From positions 1-64,000 of the forward strand of contig JAFSMS010000054.1 in NCBI GenBank assembly GCA_017447815.1: a stretch of 64,000 nt of DNA, given 5' to 3'. Position 1 is the stretch's first letter. Every line of letters begins with the position of its first letter. Source of the stretch: Bacteroidales bacterium (GTDB lineage Bacteria; Bacteroidota; Bacteroidia; Bacteroidales; UBA932). The notes below the pieces were generated by a model that saw only the letters and a program-made list of their open reading frames with translations, made no database searches and was not told where the DNA came from. A program made the translations under genes and the position numbers. This document shows, one piece after another, positions 31,472 through 39,599 of this stretch.

Positions 31472-33100
31472 ATGAACAGACTCTTTCTTTTGACATTATG
31501 TGCCCTCGCACTTGTTTCCTGTCAAGAAAAAACCATCATCACAGGCAGTTGGGACATGGCTCCCGCCCTGCGGACCCTTTCCGAAACGGAGGAATCCTTT
31601 GTCCTGGACAGCGGTACCACCATCGAGGCCGATGACTCTTTGCAGGAGGCGGCCGGGGCCCTTTCCGACCTCCTGGGGCCGTATGTCGGCCGGCCGGTCC
31701 CCCTGAAGGCTGGCCGGCACTCGCTGGTGCTCCGCCTGGATGAAAACCTGGGCGAAGGCCTGCTGCCGTTCCAAAAAGAAGAGTGTTACGCGCTTGAAGT
31801 GACGGCCGGCAAGGTCGTGCTGACGGCTGCTACCGCCCTGGGGGCCTTCCACGGCGTCCAGACCCTGGCAAAGGCGCTTCCGGCCACCTGCCAGGAAGGG
31901 GAGTGCGCAGCCCTGCCGGGCGGGCAGGTCCTGGACTATCCGGAGTATCCCTACCGGGCTTTCATGCTGGACTGCGGCCGCCATTTCTTCCCGGTTTCCA
32001 CCGTGAAGAAAATCATCGATATCCTGGCCCTCCATCAACTCAATGCATTTCATTGGCATCTGTCGGAAGACCAGGGCTGGCGCCTGGAAATCAAGAAGTA
32101 TCCGCGCCTGACGGAAGTGGGCTCGTGGCGGGCCGGAAGTCCGGTGCCGGGCCGGGAAGGGCATGACGGCGTTCCCGTCAGCGGTTTCTATACCCAGGAG
32201 GAAGCCCGCGAAGTGGTGGCCTACGCGGCCGCCCGCGGCATAGAGGTGATTCCGGAGATCGACCTTCCCGGCCACATGAAGGCGGCTCTGGCGTCCTATC
32301 CCGAGTTGGGCTGCACCGGCGGCCCTTATGAGGTGGCCTGCGAATACGGCGTGCTGGACGACGTCCTCTGCGCCGGCCGGGATCAGACGCTGCAGTTTGT
32401 CTGCGATGTGCTGGACGAGGTGATGGACATTTTCCCTTCCCGCTACATCCATCTGGGCGGAGACGAATGCCCCAAGGTGCGCTGGGAAGCCTGTCCCCGC
32501 TGCCAGGCCAAAATCCGCTCCCTGGGCCTGAAGGGCCGGGGGAAACGCACCGGGGAAGAGTTGCTGCAGTCCTGGTTCATGGACCAGGTGTCGGCCTATG
32601 TGGAGGCCCATGGCCGCCGGAGCATCGCCTGGAACGACGTGCTGGTGGACTGGAGCAACGACGTCATCGGCGCACCCTCCAAGAAAACCGTGATGGCCGG
32701 ATGGATGCGTCCCGTCTCTACGGAAATCGCCGTCCGGGAGGGCTACGACGCCATTTTCTGCCCGGTCGGGCATCTGTATCTGAGCGCGAAGGACGGAAAC
32801 GAACTGCAGGGTGAAGCCTATCTTCGCCGCGTTTTCGACGCCCCCGTCCCCGCATGGCAGGCCGATGAAAAAAGCCATATCCTGGGCATAGAGGCCTGCA
32901 TCTGGACCGAGCGGGTGGATAACGAAGACCTGCTCCTGTGGGAACTCCTTCCCCGCCTGTCCCTTGTTTCCGACCTCCAGTGGGCCGATCCCACCGCCCG
33001 CGATTTCAAGACGATGCTCCCGCGCCTGTCGAGGATGCAGGAACATTATACCGCCCGCGGGTGGAAATGGAACGAGGCCGCGTCCTCCCCAAATGAATAA
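31472..33100 (+). CDS. GH20 beta-N-acetylhexosaminidase lipoprotein
   Basis: 542 residues; the ATG at 31472 gives a lipoprotein signal (ALALVSC, Cys17) and lies 16 nt after a -7 motif. The long upstream open frame is a shadow of leftward genes. An N-terminal GH20b-type domain (about 40-155) precedes the catalytic barrel: RAFMLDCGRHFFPV, FHWHLSEDQGWRLEI, EIDLPGHM and the signature HLGGDECPK with the catalytic pair Asp331-Glu332. The enzyme removes terminal beta-GlcNAc/GalNAc by substrate-assisted catalysis. It starts a rightward run with GH78, the MBL-fold gene and CE15. Confidence 0.95.
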   Translation: MNRLFLLTLCALALVSCQEKTIITGSWDMAPALRTLSETEESFVLDSGTTIEADDSLQEAAGALSDLLGPYVGRPVPLKAGRHSLVLRLDENLGEGLLPFQKEECYALEVTAGKVVLTAATALGAFHGVQTLAKALPATCQEGECAALPGGQVLDYPEYPYRAFMLDCGRHFFPVSTVKKIIDILALHQLNAFHWHLSEDQGWRLEIKKYPRLTEVGSWRAGSPVPGREGHDGVPVSGFYTQEEAREVVAYAAARGIEVIPEIDLPGHMKAALASYPELGCTGGPYEVACEYGVLDDVLCAGRDQTLQFVCDVLDEVMDIFPSRYIHLGGDECPKVRWEACPRCQAKIRSLGLKGRGKRTGEELLQSWFMDQVSAYVEAHGRRSIAWNDVLVDWSNDVIGAPSKKTVMAGWMRPVSTEIAVREGYDAIFCPVGHLYLSAKDGNELQGEAYLRRVFDAPVPAWQADEKSHILGIEACIWTERVDNEDLLLWELLPRLSLVSDLQWADPTARDFKTMLPRLSRMQEHYTARGWKWNEAASSPNE

Positions 33101-33115
33101 ACAAACTTTCGCCCC

Positions 33116-35536
33116 ATGAAAAAACTGATCAGCCTTCTTGTGCTGCTTCTGCCCCTGACGGCACTGGCACAACAGCGGGACCCTATGGCTCCCTTCAACC
33201 TTTTCTCCGACACCTGGACTGCGCGCTGGATCAGTGTCCCGGAAACCGGGCCGCAGGAGTATGGCGTCTATCATTTCTGCAAGGAAATCGTGCTGGAAGC
33301 CGTTCCCGCCCGTTATGTGGTGCATGTGACCGGTGACAACCGCTACAAACTGTACGTGAACGGTACGCTGGTATCGGCCGGCCCTGCCAAGGGAGACAAT
33401 CTGCACTGGAACTATGAGACGGTGGACCTGGCTCCTTGCCTCAAGCCCGGTAGCAACTGCCTGCAGGCCCTTGTGTTCCATGAAGGGGTCCAGAAACCGG
33501 ATTCCCAGATTTCCGCCGCCAGCGGTTTCCTCCTTCAAGGGGAAGGCGAAGCCGCCGGCCTTTATACGGACAAGTCCTGGAAATGCTATAAGGACGAGGC
33601 TTACAGCCCCTTGCGCGCCATCGTTTCCGGCTATTATGTAGCCGGTCCCGGTGAGCGGGTCGATTTCTCCCGCATGGGCGGCAAGTGGCTGGAGGCCGTG
33701 GAAGGCCCCGCCGGCAAGCCCATGAACGTATGCGATGTACAGGATTTTGATACCCACCTTTTGCGGCCGTCCACGCTTCCGCAGATGGAGCGTACGCAGC
33801 AGCGCCTTGCCAGCATCCGCCGGTCCCAGGGCGTGACGGTCCCGGCCGGCTTCCTGTCGGGATCGGCCCCGCTGACGGTTCCCGCCCACACGCAGGCGGA
33901 ATTGCTGATCGACCAGGAGGTGCTTACCAATGCCTATTTCAACCTGCATTTCAAGGGCGGAAAGGGAAGCCGCATCTGTTTGGGCTATGCCGAGGCCCTG
34001 TACTATCCGGATCCTGAGTGGAAGTATCCCACGCCCGAGCAGTTGGAACAGGTGGCGGGACAGACCTGGGTGCACAAACTGTCGGCCCGGGCCAAGGGAA
34101 AGGGCAACCGCAACGACATAGAGGGGAAGGTCTTTATCGGCCGGGAAGACATGCTGCTGCCGGACGGACAGGCCCACAGTTGGACTACGCTCTCCTGGCG
34201 CACCTACCGTTATGTGCGCGTGCTGGTGGAGACCAAAGCGGAACCCCTGGTCCTGGAAGACCTCTACGGCACCTTCACGGGCTATCCCTTTACCCACGAC
34301 GCCTTCCTGGACACCGATCGGCAGGAACTCCGGGACATGCTGGACATCGGCTGGCGTACGGCGCGTCTGTGCGCCTGGGAAACCTACATGGACTGCCCTT
34401 ATTATGAGCAGCTCCAGTATCTCGGAGACACCCGGATCCAGGCGCTGATCACGCTTTACAACAGTGCCGACGACCGCCTGGTGCGCAATTTCCTGCACCT
34501 GTCGGACATCTCCCGCAGCGCCGACGGCATCACCAAGAGCCGCTATCCCACCACCATCCCCCAGCACATCCAACCCTACGCGCTCTGCTACATCTACGCC
34601 CTGCACGACTATATGATGTACGGGAAAGACACGCAGTTTGTCATGGACCTCCTTCCCGGAGCAGAGCAGATCATGACCTACTTCTCGCGTTTCCAGCAGC
34701 CGGACGGCCGTCTGAAGAACCTTCCCGGCTGGAATTTCTCCGACTGGGTGAACGACCGGCCCGACAGTTGGCAAAGCGGAGTCCAACTCAGGGGCGCCGA
34801 CGGCTGTTCCAGCGTCATGGACCTGCAACTTCTGTATGCCTGTCAACTCATGGCGCACATGGAAGAGGTAAAGGGAAACACCTATCTGGCAGGGGAGTAC
34901 AAGGCCCGCGCCGCCGTTTTGTCGGAAGGCATCAGGAAGGCCTACTGGAATGCCGAAAAGGGCCTTTTCGCCAACCGCGCGGAACAGGACGCTTACAGCC
35001 AGCACAGCAACGCCCTGGCCATCCTTTGCGGGATTGTGGAAGACCCGGAGGCCCTTGCGCAGAAACTGATGGAAGACGCCTCCCTGGCCCAGTGCACCAT
35101 CTACTACAAATTCTATCTGCACGAAGCCTATGTGAAGGCCGGCCTGGGAGACCATTATCTGGAATGGCTGGGCACTTGGCGCGATAACATGGCCATGGGC
35201 CTGACCACCTGGGGAGAAGATGCCGATGTATTCGGCACCCGCTCAGACTGTCATGCCTGGGGGGCCAGCCCCAACATTGAGTTGTTCCGCACGGTGCTGG
35301 GGATCGACTCGGATGCCGTGGCGTTCCGGAAAGTGAAAATCACGCCCCATCTGGGCGAGATAAAGGAAATCGGCGGAACGATGCCGCATCCGGCGGGTCT
35401 CATCCATGTGCATTACAAGAATGCCGGCAAGAGGCTGGAGGCCCAAATCAGCCTTCCCGAAGGGGTGAACGGCCGATTCGTCTGGAAGGGAGTATCCTAT
35501 CCCCTTCATGGCGGAGACAATACGTTCACCCTCTGA
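33116..35536 (+). CDS. GH78-like alpha-L-rhamnosidase
   Basis: An 806-residue exported enzyme (signal ending TALAQ) starting 15 nt after the GH20 stop. N-terminal beta-sandwich domains (WTARWISVPE, YKLYVNGTLVSAGPAKGD) precede an (alpha/alpha)6 barrel with ETYMDCPYYEQLQYLGDTR, WNFSDWVND and DCHAWGASPNIEL, the typical layout of bacterial rhamnosidases, ending in a small beta domain. It would release alpha-L-rhamnose from pectic or decorated glycans or glycosides. Some GH78-like proteins have other specificities, so the substrate is a family-level guess. Confidence 0.85.
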   Translation: MKKLISLLVLLLPLTALAQQRDPMAPFNLFSDTWTARWISVPETGPQEYGVYHFCKEIVLEAVPARYVVHVTGDNRYKLYVNGTLVSAGPAKGDNLHWNYETVDLAPCLKPGSNCLQALVFHEGVQKPDSQISAASGFLLQGEGEAAGLYTDKSWKCYKDEAYSPLRAIVSGYYVAGPGERVDFSRMGGKWLEAVEGPAGKPMNVCDVQDFDTHLLRPSTLPQMERTQQRLASIRRSQGVTVPAGFLSGSAPLTVPAHTQAELLIDQEVLTNAYFNLHFKGGKGSRICLGYAEALYYPDPEWKYPTPEQLEQVAGQTWVHKLSARAKGKGNRNDIEGKVFIGREDMLLPDGQAHSWTTLSWRTYRYVRVLVETKAEPLVLEDLYGTFTGYPFTHDAFLDTDRQELRDMLDIGWRTARLCAWETYMDCPYYEQLQYLGDTRIQALITLYNSADDRLVRNFLHLSDISRSADGITKSRYPTTIPQHIQPYALCYIYALHDYMMYGKDTQFVMDLLPGAEQIMTYFSRFQQPDGRLKNLPGWNFSDWVNDRPDSWQSGVQLRGADGCSSVMDLQLLYACQLMAHMEEVKGNTYLAGEYKARAAVLSEGIRKAYWNAEKGLFANRAEQDAYSQHSNALAILCGIVEDPEALAQKLMEDASLAQCTIYYKFYLHEAYVKAGLGDHYLEWLGTWRDNMAMGLTTWGEDADVFGTRSDCHAWGASPNIELFRTVLGIDSDAVAFRKVKITPHLGEIKEIGGTMPHPAGLIHVHYKNAGKRLEAQISLPEGVNGRFVWKGVSYPLHGGDNTFTL

Positions 35537-35555
35537 TCGGATTCCGTTCCCGCTT

Positions 35556-36434
35556 ATGACCAGACTCACTTTCCTTGGAACCGGGACTTCGCAGGGCGTA
35601 CCCATCATCGGATGCCGCTGTGCGGTGTGCCAGAGTACGGATCCGCGGGACAAGCGCTTCCGCTCATCGGCCCTGGTGCAGATGGACGGGCTCACCATCG
35701 CGGTGGACGCCGGACCGGACTTCCGCTCCCAGATGCTCGCCCAGGGGGTGCGTCACCTGGATGCCATCCTGCTCACGCACAACCACAAGGACCATACCGG
35801 CGGCTTGGATGACGTCCGCGCCCTGAACTACATTGACCGCAAGGCGGCCGAAATCTACTGCGAGGAGCGCGTCCTGGAGACGCTGCGCAGCGACTATGCC
35901 TATGCCTTTGCCGAGCACAAGTATCCTGGGGCGCCGGAGTGGCATATCCACCTGATTGACGAGCGCCCCTTCCGCGTGGATTCCCTGGAAGGGACGGGCG
36001 ACCTGGAGTGGGTGCACGATATCGGCTATTTCTATCGGCAGGCGGACGGCAGCCTCCTCCCTTCGGACAATGCGGTGGCGGAGGCCCCGCACGAGCGCCC
36101 CAACGTCATTCCTATCCGGGGCCTGCACGGACAGATGCCGGTGCTGGGCTTCCGCTTCGGCAATATCGCCTATATCACGGACATGAGCGCCATCCCGGAA
36201 AAAGAATTCGCCAAACTGCAGGGACTGGAGCATCTTACGCTCAATACGGTGAGTTATCATCCGCACCATTCGCATTTTTCCTTGGAAGAGGCCCTGCGGC
36301 TGGCCGAGCGGATCGGTGCGTCCCATACCTGGCTCACCCATCTTTCGCATGCCTTCCCCAGTTATCGGCAGTTCTGCAGCGAACTCCCTCCCACCGTCCA
36401 GCCCGCATGGGACGGGCTTACGATTTCAGACTGA
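35556..36434 (+). CDS. PhnP-like metallo-beta-lactamase-fold hydrolase
   Basis: 292 residues from the ATG at 35556. The MBL signature THNHKDH supplies His75, His77, Asp79 and His80; further metal ligands are in ITDMSAIP and THLSHAF. The N-terminus LGTGTSQGVPIIGCRCAVC has Cys20, 22 and 25, a zinc-site pattern of PhnP-type phosphodiesterases. Family members cleave cyclic phosphodiesters; the housekeeping role in Bacteroidales is not settled. It overlaps nothing and lies 19 nt after GH78 and 19 nt before CE15. Confidence 0.85.
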   Translation: MTRLTFLGTGTSQGVPIIGCRCAVCQSTDPRDKRFRSSALVQMDGLTIAVDAGPDFRSQMLAQGVRHLDAILLTHNHKDHTGGLDDVRALNYIDRKAAEIYCEERVLETLRSDYAYAFAEHKYPGAPEWHIHLIDERPFRVDSLEGTGDLEWVHDIGYFYRQADGSLLPSDNAVAEAPHERPNVIPIRGLHGQMPVLGFRFGNIAYITDMSAIPEKEFAKLQGLEHLTLNTVSYHPHHSHFSLEEALRLAERIGASHTWLTHLSHAFPSYRQFCSELPPTVQPAWDGLTISD

Positions 36435-36453
36435 GTCCAAAAAGAACAATGAC

Positions 36454-37617
36454 ATGAAAACAGCCTTTCGCCTTCTTGCTGCCTCTATGCTTTCCTTGCT
36501 GCTGCTTCCCTGTATCTCGCCCCTGCGTGCGCAGGAGCCAAGTGTCATCCCGCTTCCGGATGTGCTGCAAAAGCCTGACGGGACGCGGATCCGGACGGCG
36601 CTGGAATGGACCGGGGAGCGCCGTGAAGAGGTCCTGGAGATGTTCTCGCAGGAAATGTACGGACATGTCCCGTCCCGTCCGGAAGGGCTTCATTTTGAAG
36701 AACTTTCCTCAGAAACCGTCTTTGGGCAGGCGGGCATCCGCAAAACGGTCCGCATCTTTCTGGATGCCGACGGGCGGCATGGCTTTACCGTACTTTTGCA
36801 CCTGCCCAAAACGGCCCGGGGGCCTGTTCCCGTCTTTGTCGGTCTCAATTTCAAAGGGAACGACGCCACGCTGGATGAACGCGCTTCCAGCCGCTGGCCC
36901 TATGAACGGATCCTGGCAGCCGGCTGGGGCGTCGCTACGGCCTGGCGCGACGAGATCGAGCCGGATACACCCCACGGGGCCGAAGGGGGCGTACGCTCCT
37001 GGTACAATCCCGGCGGGGACTGGGGCGCCATATCGGCCTGGGCCTGGGGGCTCAGCCGCATCCTGGATTATTTGGAGGGGGAGCCGTCCGTAGATGCAAG
37101 CCGGGCCGTGGTCATCGGACATTCCCGTCTGGGCAAGACCGCCCTCTGGGCTGCGGCGAACGACCGCCGGTTCGCCGGTGTCGTCTCCAATGATTCGGGG
37201 TGCTGCGGCGCGGCCATTTCCCGGCGGAAAGTCGGGGAGACATTCCAGGCCATCGACACGACCTTCCCCCATTGGTTCACCCGTGCCTTTGACAAGTACA
37301 TGGGCAGGGAGGAGGCCTTCCCCGGAGACCAGCACTGGCTGCTGGCCCTTTCAGCTCCGCGCCCCCTTTATGTCGCGAGCGCGAGCGAGGACCAATGGGC
37401 CGACCCGGAAGGCGAGTGGCTTTCGGCGAAGGAAGCGGGTGCGGTGTATGCCCTCTTCGGGCAGAAAGGCATCGGCGAGATCTATCCAGCGCCCGATACG
37501 CCCGATGCTTCCGGCCGTATCGCCTATCACGTCCGCAGCGGCGCCCATGACATCAAAGCCTGGGACTGGGAGCAGTATATCGATTTCTTCAGCAGGTGGC
37601 TTTCTGTAAACGATTAA
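36454..37617 (+). CDS. CE15 glucuronoyl esterase
   Basis: 387 residues from the ATG at 36454, with a signal peptide (to about LRAQ, residue 27). The CE15 hallmark VIGHSRLGKTALW holds the nucleophile Ser224; SNDSGCCGAA follows, then ASEDQWADPEGE (acid probably Glu312/Asp313) and RSGAHDIKAWDW with His365. CE15 enzymes cut the ester between 4-O-methyl-glucuronic acid of xylan and lignin alcohols. This fits the plant-cell-wall esterase theme of the window. Last gene of the 31472-37617 run; a short hairpin follows. Confidence 0.92.
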   Translation: MKTAFRLLAASMLSLLLLPCISPLRAQEPSVIPLPDVLQKPDGTRIRTALEWTGERREEVLEMFSQEMYGHVPSRPEGLHFEELSSETVFGQAGIRKTVRIFLDADGRHGFTVLLHLPKTARGPVPVFVGLNFKGNDATLDERASSRWPYERILAAGWGVATAWRDEIEPDTPHGAEGGVRSWYNPGGDWGAISAWAWGLSRILDYLEGEPSVDASRAVVIGHSRLGKTALWAAANDRRFAGVVSNDSGCCGAAISRRKVGETFQAIDTTFPHWFTRAFDKYMGREEAFPGDQHWLLALSAPRPLYVASASEDQWADPEGEWLSAKEAGAVYALFGQKGIGEIYPAPDTPDASGRIAYHVRSGAHDIKAWDWEQYIDFFSRWLSVND

Positions 37618-37623
37618 ACCATT

Positions 37624-37638
37624 CAGCCGTTTCGGCTG
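37624..37638. terminator. Short hairpin between convergent genes
   Basis: CAGCCG-TTT-CGGCTG is a perfect 6-bp GC-rich stem with a 3-nt loop, filling the 21-bp spacer between the CE15 stop and the mtaB stop. No T-run; a bidirectional terminator is plausible. Confidence 0.45.
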
Positions 37639-38883
37639 CTATAGCGTCACGGTCTCCAGTTGATTCACCAGCGCCGGGTCCCAGGGCTTTTCCAGCCGGA
37701 TATAATTCCCCGTATAGCCGCCCATGCGGCCGCCCTTGACGGAAGACTCCCAGAGGACGGTTTCCCGGACTCCCTTGTTGGCGCTTAGGAAGGCGGCGTG
37801 CAATTCCTCACAGAGGGCTTCCAGCCGGGCCACGCGCTCGGTCTTGAGGCTGTCCTGCACCTGGTCCTTCCACTCGGCCGCGCGCGTTCCGGGCCGCCGG
37901 GAGTAAGGGAATACATGGATAAAGGACGGCCGGATGCGTTCCTTCAGGAAGTTGTAGGTTTCCATGAACAGTTCCTCCGTTTCTCCGGGAAGCCCGACGA
38001 TGACGTCGATGCCGAAGAATACCTTGGGCTCTCCGGGGTGCTCCAGGGCCTGGCGGATGTAGTCGATCCGGGAGGCGAAGAGCGCCGTGTCGTAACGGCG
38101 GCCCACCCGCCTCAGGAGCGTGTCACTGCCGCTTTGGAGCGGAATGTGGAAGTGCCGCTGGAACTTGGTGCCGGAGGCGATCCAGTCGATGATTTCCGGG
38201 GTGATGAGGTTGGGTTCGATGGAAGAAATCCGGTAGCGCTCGATTCCCTCCACCTCATTGAGGGCCTTCAGGAGGTCCAGGAAACGCTCTCCGCTGGTGC
38301 GGCCGAAGTCTCCGGTGTTCACGCCCGTGAGCACCACTTCCTTCACGCCGCCCGCCGCAATGCTGCGGGCCATTTTCACCACCTCGCAGACGGGGATGTT
38401 CCGGCTCCGTCCGCGGGCATAAGGGACCGTACAGTAAGCGCAGAAGTTGTCGCAGCCGTCCTGTACTTTCAAGAAACTCCTCGTCCGCTCCTCACCGCTG
38501 CTATAGGCTCCGAAGGTTGAGGGGATCGAAGCGACATCATCGGGAGGGCAACCCTTCGCAATGGAGGGAACAATCCACCTTTTTTCATCGGCCCCGAAAA
38601 CCCGCCAGACGCCGTCCAGGGCCGTGAGTTGGTCTTTCCGGAGTTGCGCATAACAGCCGGTGACCACGATCCGGGCGTCCGGAGCGGTCTTGTGGGCCCT
38701 TCGGATGAGGTTGCGGGATTTTTTCTCAGCCGTCTCGGTGACGGCGCAGGTGTTGATCAGATAAACGTCGGCCTCCGAAGTCCAGGGAACGACTTCCCAG
38801 CCGGCGGCCACGAAGCCCCGCTCGTACGTGGATGTTTCGGCATAGTTGAGTTTGCAGCCTAGTGTGGTAAATGCAATTTTCAT
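37639..38883 (-). CDS. mtaB: tRNA t6A37 methylthiotransferase MtaB
   Basis: 414 residues from the ATG at 38883 (MKIAFTTLGCKLNYAE, the typical MtaB start; the frame is open 23 codons further up). The UPF0004 domain carries Cys10, Cys46 and Cys77 for one [4Fe-4S] cluster. The radical-SAM motif DGCDNFCAYC gives Cys144, 148 and 151 for the second. A TRAM-like C-terminus follows. It converts t6A to ms2t6A at position 37 of ANN-decoding tRNAs. Last gene of the leftward tamB-rsmI-mtaB set, 8 nt after the methyltransferase. Confidence 0.93.
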   Translation of the reverse strand: MKIAFTTLGCKLNYAETSTYERGFVAAGWEVVPWTSEADVYLINTCAVTETAEKKSRNLIRRAHKTAPDARIVVTGCYAQLRKDQLTALDGVWRVFGADEKRWIVPSIAKGCPPDDVASIPSTFGAYSSGEERTRSFLKVQDGCDNFCAYCTVPYARGRSRNIPVCEVVKMARSIAAGGVKEVVLTGVNTGDFGRTSGERFLDLLKALNEVEGIERYRISSIEPNLITPEIIDWIASGTKFQRHFHIPLQSGSDTLLRRVGRRYDTALFASRIDYIRQALEHPGEPKVFFGIDVIVGLPGETEELFMETYNFLKERIRPSFIHVFPYSRRPGTRAAEWKDQVQDSLKTERVARLEALCEELHAAFLSANKGVRETVLWESSVKGGRMGGYTGNYIRLEKPWDPALVNQLETVTL

Positions 38884-38891
38884 ATAAACGC

Positions 38892-39599
38892 TTAACTCAG
38901 AATGAGAAAGACACACGGCCTTTTGCCGATGGTGACGGGATGCTCTTTCCATTGGGCCACCGTCCGGGTGCGGATGAAGGCGTCCTCGCAGGTGAGATTG
39001 GCGGCAATGCAGAGGCGGACGGAAGCGCCGAGGGTTTGCAGCATGTCTGCAAACAGGGCGTCATTGCGGTAGGGGGTCTCGATGAGGATTTGCGTCTGGC
39101 GGGCGGCGGCCGATCGCTTCTCGAGGTTTTTCAGTGCGCTCCGGCGCTCGTCCGTCTTGGCGGGGATGTATCCCACGAAGGCGAAAGACTGACCGTTGAG
39201 GCCGGATGCCATCAGGGCCATCATCAGGGAAGACGGTCCCACCAGGGGAACCACCTCGATGCCGTGCCGATGGCAGAGGGCGACCAGCAGGGCTCCCGGG
39301 TCGGCGACGGCCGGAAGGCCCGCTTCCGAGAGCAGGCCCACATTGCGCCCGTTGGCGAAAAGGGGCAGATAGGCTTCCACCTCTTCGGGGCGGGTGTGCT
39401 CATTGAGTTCATGGAATTCCAGTTCTCCGACATGCCCCTTGAGCCCGGCCGAGGAGAGAAATCTGCGGGCCGTGCGCACCTGTTCCACGACAAAGCAGTC
39501 CAGGGTGGGAAGGAGTTCCAGGACCGGGGCGGGGAGCACTTCGGCCGGGTTTCCTTCTCCCAGCGGGGTGGGGATGAGATAGAGTTTTCCGTAGGTCAT
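38892..39599 (-). CDS. RsmI-like SAM-dependent methyltransferase (short form)
   Basis: 235 residues of the tetrapyrrole-methylase fold: LYLIPTPLGEGNP at the start, LLSEAGLPAVADPG, VPLVGPSSLMMALMASG and FVGYIPAK. These match RsmI, which 2'-O-methylates C1402 of 16S rRNA, but the protein belongs to the short paralogue type found in Bacteroidetes, and whether it acts on C1402 is uncertain. Its ATG overlaps the tamB stop by 4 nt. Confidence 0.8.
   Translation of the reverse strand: MTYGKLYLIPTPLGEGNPAEVLPAPVLELLPTLDCFVVEQVRTARRFLSSAGLKGHVGELEFHELNEHTRPEEVEAYLPLFANGRNVGLLSEAGLPAVADPGALLVALCHRHGIEVVPLVGPSSLMMALMASGLNGQSFAFVGYIPAKTDERRSALKNLEKRSAAARQTQILIETPYRNDALFADMLQTLGASVRLCIAANLTCEDAFIRTRTVAQWKEHPVTIGKRPCVFLILS

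Noticed and set aside
31496..35155. 1219-codon antisense frame opposite GH20 and GH78
   Set aside because: GC-rich shadow of two convincing genes; no recognisable motif.
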